Source of the DNA: Vreelandella neptunia
GTDB lineage: Bacteria > Pseudomonadota > Gammaproteobacteria > Pseudomonadales > Halomonadaceae
DNA: 64,000 bases
Assembly: GCF_034479615.1 (NCBI RefSeq)
Contig: NZ_CP140255.1
Coordinates: 3,038,001 to 3,102,000, forward strand
Direction of reading: 5' to 3'
The notes below the pieces were generated by a model. It saw only the letters and a list, made by a program, of their open reading frames with translations. It was not told the DNA's origin and searched no databases. Below, in pieces: positions 60,221-64,000 of the stretch. Made by a program: the position numbers and the translations under genes. The first letter of the stretch is position 1, and every line of letters starts with the position of its first letter.

Positions 60221-60693
60221 GGCGTTCTCTTCATTAATAGCGTTGATACGATGACTTTATTGAATGGCACACTTCGCCCGATAGGTTAATAGCGCGACAG
60301 GCAAATGGAAGTCAACCGGTGGCTGGGCATGAATGTTAGCACGCTATAAATGGAAAGCTGAGCGCCAGCTACTATGCTTAAAAGTGGTTATCCGTCATCT
60401 AATGTGAATTTAATATTGACCGGCACATTTTGTGCCTCACGGTTCAGGCAGAAACCACTAAGCCAACTGTCTGTTGTGGGAGGCCGCTTCCAGCGGTGGT
60501 CCGACACTTCGGCGAAGCATGCCGAAGGTACCTCGGTGTTGTCAGGCTGGCAGCCTTAACGGTCGCGAGCTAAAGCTACCTCCCACAGGTCAGACTGTCA
60601 GAAATAATTCCATGCCGAATGACGAAGAGCCTTAAAAATGAAATGCTCAATAGTGCAGTAGGTAAACGGAAGCTAAACGAAAGGAGTCAAGAG
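60221..60693. other. intergenic region with a REP-like element
   Basis: No gene is visible in these 473 bp. The first 250 bp are featureless apart from scattered A/T tracts. The right part holds the inverted-repeat element described at 60475-60587. The last 100 bp lead to the DUF3008 gene, whose ribosome site is AAAGGAG. Confidence 0.5.
60475..60587. repeat. REP-like intergenic repeat
   Basis: TGTGGGAGG at 60475-60483 and CCTCCCACA at 60579-60587 are perfect inverted ends. Inside are CTTCGGC/GCCGAAG (60507-60527) and GGCTG/CAGCC (60545-60555) hairpins, with GCTAAAGC near the right end. The style (TGTGGGAGG...TTTAGC) matches REP/BIME elements remembered from pseudomonads and halomonads. It has no coding capacity. 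Confidence 0.7.
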
Positions 60694-60879
60694 ATGCCAG
60701 CAAAGTCTAAAGCGCAACAGAAAGCGGCGGGCGCGGCACTATCCGCTAAGCGCGGAGAAACCAAGCCCAGTGAACTTTATGGTTCGTCTAAAGAGATGTA
60801 TGACTCCATGAGCGAGGAGGAGCTAGAAGATTTCGCGAGTACACAGCGCAAAGGCAAACCGGAAAAGAAACAGGATTAA
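60694..60879 (+). CDS. DUF3008-family small basic protein
   Basis: A 61-aa highly charged protein, MPAKSKAQQKAAGAALSAKR, then SKEMYDSMSEEELEDFASTQ. This matches the DUF3008 pattern MPAKSKAQQ-AAGAAL-AKRG. The function is unknown; the composition suggests an abundant nucleic-acid or stress-associated protein. The frame is open 25 codons upstream, but the ATG at 60694 has AAAGGAG ten bases before it. It is followed by a strong terminator. Confidence 0.88.
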   Translation: MPAKSKAQQKAAGAALSAKRGETKPSELYGSSKEMYDSMSEEELEDFASTQRKGKPEKKQD

Positions 60880-60899
60880 CTATCCTTTTTGATATAAGA

Positions 60900-60933
60900 C
60901 CGCCAGCTTAGCGAAGCTGGCGGTTTTGGTTTT
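60900..60933 (+). terminator. rho-independent terminator
   Basis: CCGCCAGCTT-AGCG-AAGCTGGCGG is a perfect 10-bp stem with a 4-base loop, followed by TTTTGGTTTT. It terminates the DUF3008 gene and lies between it and the convergent lipoprotein gene. Confidence 0.92.
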
Positions 60934-60941
60934 ACTAACGA

Positions 60942-61214
60942 CTACTGCTTGCAAGGCACCACTTTACGCAGGGTGTCTTTTGCCCATAGAGTTTGGCCAT
61001 CAGGCGAACGGCCATGCTCATTCCAGCGTTCAACGGTTTCCAGACAGAACGAACCGGCGCTTTCAACGCTCGCATCGCGGTTGGCTGGGCGCTCGCCGCC
61101 AATCCGCATAACGTCAGGATTTTCGGTAGTATAACTTGGCGCAATGGTAGAACTTGCACAGCCAGCGACCAGTGCGGTCAGTAGCAGTACGGGTAAACAG
61201 CGGCGCAATGGCAT
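60942..61214 (-). CDS. small putative lipoprotein
   Basis: A 90-aa protein with a lipoprotein signal: MPLRRCLPVLLLTALVAGCA, lipobox LVAG-C at about residue 19. After the acylated Cys, Ser-Ser at +2/+3 favours the outer membrane. The mature part contains two further cysteines (SFCLETVERW and VVPCKQ at the C-terminus) that may form a disulfide. I do not recognise a family. The gene ends just 9 bp from the terminator of the convergent DUF3008 gene. Confidence 0.78.
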   Translation of the reverse strand: MPLRRCLPVLLLTALVAGCASSTIAPSYTTENPDVMRIGGERPANRDASVESAGSFCLETVERWNEHGRSPDGQTLWAKDTLRKVVPCKQ

Positions 61215-61315
61215 GTTTTTACAACCCTCAACGTAGCACTATTAGGCCGACACCTATTGTCGGTAGCGCTAAATAGCACTGCCTTTAACAGAACGTCAAT
61301 CTTTTTTCACACGCC

Positions 61316-62182
61316 TTAGCCAGTCACTAAAGTAAGACTGGTAACCGGACGCAGGTTTAGCCGCTTACAGCGCTTCTCTACGCTATCCACTATCTCTTGG
61401 GCGTCATTGAACTGCTCCTTGTCCAACTGGATATCTACCATTAGGAAGCTGCCTACCTGTGCTAGACGCACATCGTCGGCGGTGACATCAAAGTCGGCGA
61501 CATCCTCCACCACATCCTGACGCACGCTGCTGCATGAACCGCCAAACATCAGCTCACGCAGCGCTCCCTTCACCATACGAATAGGCATCGGTAAGAAGTA
61601 ACCCGCAATAATCAGCACCATCACCGGGTCGGCAAAGCGCGCGTAGCTGGCCCAGGGCGATTGGGTTAGCAGCCAGGTAAGCCCAAAGCCCAACATCACA
61701 GCCGCACTCAGCCAGGTATCCATCTGCCACTGACGTAGCTCGGCGGCCAACAGCGAGGAGCGCGCCACCCGGGCATATCGCGCTAGCCACCACCAGGTTA
61801 ATAAACAGCCCGTTACGTTGACCACGCCAAACATCAGCGCCAAATCCAGCGTGACCAGCCGCCCGCCATTGAGCAGACTCCACAGAGCGGAAACCAGCGA
61901 GACGATACATACCATCGCGATCACTACACCTTTGAGCAGCACAGCGAGCGGCTCTACCGTCAGCCGCCCAAAGGGGTAGTGATCATCTGCCGGTTTACGC
62001 GCCTGCTGAAGCGCAAACAGAGATAACGATGCCAACACAAGGCTCAGCAGCGAGTAGCCGCTGTCAAAAAGAATCGTTATCGAACCACTGGTCAGCCCTA
62101 ATGCTAGCCCGGTAAACGCAAACAGGCTGGCTGAAATGGCTGAAAATCTTAGCGCACGGCGCTCGGCAACAAAGGGGGTCAC
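61316..62182 (-). CDS. cation diffusion facilitator-type transporter with atypical metal site
   Basis: A 288-aa membrane protein with six helices and a C-terminal domain of about 85 residues (GSFLMVDIQLDKEQFNDAQE). The layout is CDF: SISASLFAFTGLALGLTSGS opens helix 1, and ITILFDSGYSLLSLVLASLS is helix 2. Classic CDF proteins have paired H/DxxxD ligands in helices 2 and 5; here helix 2 reads FDSGYSLLS and helix 5 RQWQMDTWLSAAVM, each with only one Asp. Metal transport may be altered or lost. The start is GTG with GGAG upstream. It is divergent from the LysR gene. Confidence 0.82.
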   Translation of the reverse strand: MTPFVAERRALRFSAISASLFAFTGLALGLTSGSITILFDSGYSLLSLVLASLSLFALQQARKPADDHYPFGRLTVEPLAVLLKGVVIAMVCIVSLVSALWSLLNGGRLVTLDLALMFGVVNVTGCLLTWWWLARYARVARSSLLAAELRQWQMDTWLSAAVMLGFGLTWLLTQSPWASYARFADPVMVLIIAGYFLPMPIRMVKGALRELMFGGSCSSVRQDVVEDVADFDVTADDVRLAQVGSFLMVDIQLDKEQFNDAQEIVDSVEKRCKRLNLRPVTSLTLVTG

Positions 62183-62297
62183 GCGGATAACTCCATCACA
62201 TTAGTCGGATTGTGCGCCATAATAGTGAAGAGTTATGACAATCACGAATCGCTCAGCGCCAAGTTAACTGGCGCTCAAAGCGCTAAACGAGGCGATT

Positions 62298-63167
62298 ATG
62301 CGTGCAGAACAAGTACAGGCCTTTATTGATGTCACCGAGCATGGCTCCTTTGCCGCTGCAGCACGACATACCGGCCTTAAACGGAGCACGCTGAGTGCCG
62401 CCGTCAATGCGCTGGAGGATAGCCTGGGCGTGGAGCTATTTGAGCGTTCGGGCAATAGCCTAACGCTTACCGCCGTAGGCGATAGCGTGCTTCCTGACTG
62501 CTACCGTTTGCTGACCAGCGCCAGCCGAATCAAAAAACACTGCCACCAGCACTTGCAGGGCGTTGAAAGCCAGCTCGGCATTGCCCGGGATGACGCCCTG
62601 CCCGAGGTATTTTGGCGCCAGGTGATGCATGATTTAAAACAGCAATTTCCGCTAACCGCGATTTCGGTGTACCTGGTGCCGCCCCAGGAACACACCCAGT
62701 TTGTGCAGCGCCAAACGGTGGATATCGCCTTTGGCCTGTATACCGCTGAAGGCATTGATACCAACGCAGCCAACCTTGCCCCCGTCAGCATGCGTTTAGT
62801 GGCCGCACCCCATCATCCGCTAAGCCGTCTCCCCAGCGTTAACCGTGACGACTTGGCCCAGTACACTCAAGTGTGTTTAACCCACGTGCAGGATGACAAG
62901 CTGATCAGCGAAGCGCTGTTTTCAGGTAATTATCTGGGTTTAACGATGTTTGAAGTGATCCGCGACGCCGTCATCAACGCGACCGGCTGGGCGCTGCTGC
63001 CTTACCCGCTGGTGAAAGGCGCCCTAGAGGCTGGCACGCTCTGCACGCTAAATCACGATTTAGCGCTAGACAGCCACTACTACCGCTATGTGGAAAGTGA
63101 TAACCGTGGCGTGGTGGCTACCGCCTTATTAAACAAAGTGGCGCACTTCCTGGCTTCCCAGAACTGA
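62298..63167 (+). CDS. LysR-family transcriptional regulator
   Basis: A 289-aa regulator. AFIDVTEHGSFAAAARHTGL and KRSTLSAAVNALEDSLGVEL form the HTH, followed by a typical linker and periplasmic-binding-like effector domain (VDIAFGLYTAEGIDTNAANL, GWALLPYPLVKGALEAGTLC). GAGGCG precedes the ATG. It is divergent from the CDF transporter gene across 115 bp and may control it; the inducer is unknown. Confidence 0.9.
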   Translation: MRAEQVQAFIDVTEHGSFAAAARHTGLKRSTLSAAVNALEDSLGVELFERSGNSLTLTAVGDSVLPDCYRLLTSASRIKKHCHQHLQGVESQLGIARDDALPEVFWRQVMHDLKQQFPLTAISVYLVPPQEHTQFVQRQTVDIAFGLYTAEGIDTNAANLAPVSMRLVAAPHHPLSRLPSVNRDDLAQYTQVCLTHVQDDKLISEALFSGNYLGLTMFEVIRDAVINATGWALLPYPLVKGALEAGTLCTLNHDLALDSHYYRYVESDNRGVVATALLNKVAHFLASQN

Positions 63168-63175
63168 TGCCCAGG

Positions 63176-63260
63176 GCTATTGCAAAGAGCGGGCTGACAT
63201 ATCGTTGAAATCTTTTTTATGGAAAAAAACACCAAAGCCTTCCACGCTATTACAAAGAGC
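63176..63260. repeat. 15-bp direct repeat flanking 55 bp
   Basis: GCTATTGCAAAGAGC at 63176-63190 and GCTATTACAAAGAGC at 63246-63260 differ by one base and lie 70 bp apart, centre to centre. They are in the spacer between the LysR and phoH genes, shortly after the LysR stop. A duplication, or paired regulator sites, are both possible. Confidence 0.6.
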
Positions 63261-63373
63261 TAAATAAGGAGCCGCCAGGACACGCCACGTGAGGAACACT
63301 GGTAAGTGTCATCTGGGCGTAATACGCACCTGCCAGTGTCGATGTTGCCGTCAACCAAGGAGTGATTCCAACG

Positions 63374-64000
63374 ATGGTACGACTCGATAAGAAAGCCACT
63401 CGGCTGTATGTGTTGGACACCAATGTCCTCATTCATGACCCCACCGCGCTCTACCACTTCGATGAGCACGACGTCGTTATCCCCATGACCGTCCTGGAGG
63501 AACTTGATAAGCACAAAAATGGTGTACGTGAAATTGCCCGCACGGCTCGCCAAATCAGCCGTACGCTCTCTGACCTTACCAGCCAAGTCACTTTTGATGA
63601 GATCCAACGCGGTATTCCGATTCCCCGTCTCAGCGGCGACACAGGACGCCTGCACTTTTTATGCTACAACGATTTAAAGCTCTTTGACGCCCTCGACGAT
63701 AGCCCCGATAACCGCATACTGGCGGAGACCTGCCGCCTTCGCGAAGAACGCCCCGACGCCTCGGTCATTCTGATCACCAAAGACATCAACCTCCGCGTTA
63801 AAGCCGCCGCGCTGAAAGTGCCCGTTGAAGATTACCTCAACGATCGCGCCTTCTCCGACAGCGACGCCATGATTGAGGGTGCCCAGGTCTACGCCTCTGC
63901 AGGCCAGAATGGCGCCTCACTGTGGGAAGCGTTGAATGTCGACGTCACCGTTGAGCGCCTGGATCACCACACTTTCTATCAGCTCACCGGCACCATGCCC
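63374..64000 (+). CDS. phoH: PIN domain-PhoH family ATPase, N-terminal part (runs off the window)
   Basis: 209 codons are visible from the ATG at 63374 to the window edge, without a stop. The N-terminal PIN domain has LYVLDTNVLIHDPTALYHFD, VVIPMTVLEELDKHKNGVRE and the acidic NRILAETCRLREE and LITKDINLRVKA. In full-length homologues a PhoH ATPase domain follows. Such PIN-PhoH (PhoH2-type, YlaK-like) proteins are RNA helicase/nucleases. The 206-bp upstream spacer shows a possible hairpin but no clear ribosome site. Confidence 0.88.
   Translation, partial: MVRLDKKATRLYVLDTNVLIHDPTALYHFDEHDVVIPMTVLEELDKHKNGVREIARTARQISRTLSDLTSQVTFDEIQRGIPIPRLSGDTGRLHFLCYNDLKLFDALDDSPDNRILAETCRLREERPDASVILITKDINLRVKAAALKVPVEDYLNDRAFSDSDAMIEGAQVYASAGQNGASLWEALNVDVTVERLDHHTFYQLTGTMP

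Noticed and set aside
1..64000. prophage, CRISPR-Cas, integrase or complete insertion sequence
   Set aside because: No integrase, transposase, phage structural gene or regularly spaced direct-repeat array was found; the tandem repeats seen have no spacers.

Overview
The window looks like a chromosomal segment of a moderately GC-rich gammaproteobacterium, most likely a Halomonas/Vreelandella-type member of the Halomonadaceae. The reasons are the aru/ast arginine succinyltransferase operon with two separate AstA-type subunits as in Pseudomonas, FabV as enoyl reductase, an FMN riboswitch in front of ribH2, short intergenic fold-back repeats and the general protein flavour. The genus is an inference from remembered protein similarity; no 16S or other marker lies in the window. 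I see no tRNA, rRNA, CRISPR array, integrase or complete insertion sequence.

Layout. 1-8.3 kb is mixed accessory/regulatory DNA: the 5' part of bluB, a quinone reductase beside a broken LysR regulator, a MarR-controlled EamA exporter/NAD(P)-binding pair with two clear palindromic operators, a GNAT and a DUF523 protein, an HxlR/MFS divergent pair and an alpha/beta hydrolase. 7.7-8.9 kb holds two type II toxin-antitoxin pairs. 9.1-15.5 kb is the arginine catabolic operon astC-aruF-aruG-astD-astB (no astE here), interrupted by a 166-bp fold-back repeat; an ArgR-like AraC regulator sits nearby at 16.5-17.6 kb. 17.7-28.7 kb is mostly housekeeping or envelope: fabV, glutathione peroxidase, LysE exporter, a YebC/YeeN-type regulator, MscS channel, an unknown 382-aa protein, an MDR oxidoreductase, an ABC exporter and an AbrB-type membrane protein. 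At 28.9-29.6 kb an FMN riboswitch precedes a stand-alone lumazine synthase of the RibH2 type.

29.7-57.2 kb is a large carbohydrate-catabolic block with three unrelated uptake systems. (a) 29.8-37.8 kb: an eight-gene minus-strand operon (split transketolase N and C subunits, TRAP transporter DctPQM, a 3-hydroxyisobutyrate/threonate-type dehydrogenase, a TIM-barrel isomerase and an SDR), followed by its GntR/FCD regulator; two matching FCD-type palindromes lie upstream of the first gene. The pathway is not one I can name. (b) 38.4-43.5 kb: LacI regulator, tripartite tricarboxylate transporter TctCBA and an HpaI/GarL-class aldolase. (c) 43.6-53.9 kb: a Rbs-type ABC importer with a DUF2291 protein, PfkB kinase, an erythritol/L-threitol-type dehydrogenase, an EryD-like SorC regulator, a DhaK-DhaL kinase and an RpiB-type isomerase. 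Together these read as a tetritol/erythrulose pathway ending in erythrose 4-phosphate, which the divergent transaldolase and transketolase genes (54.3-57.2 kb) can absorb.

57.3-64 kb returns to core genes: RIO kinase, DbpA helicase, YbaK deacylase, a DUF3008 protein, a small lipoprotein, a CDF-type transporter with an unusual metal site, a LysR regulator and the start of a PIN-PhoH ATPase.

The most unusual structures are the split-transketolase/TRAP operon, a six-fold 15-bp repeat that carries the end of the sugar-binding protein gene and its stop codon, an 11-bp tandem repeat with repeated -10-like hexamers, and the repeat inserted in the arginine operon.
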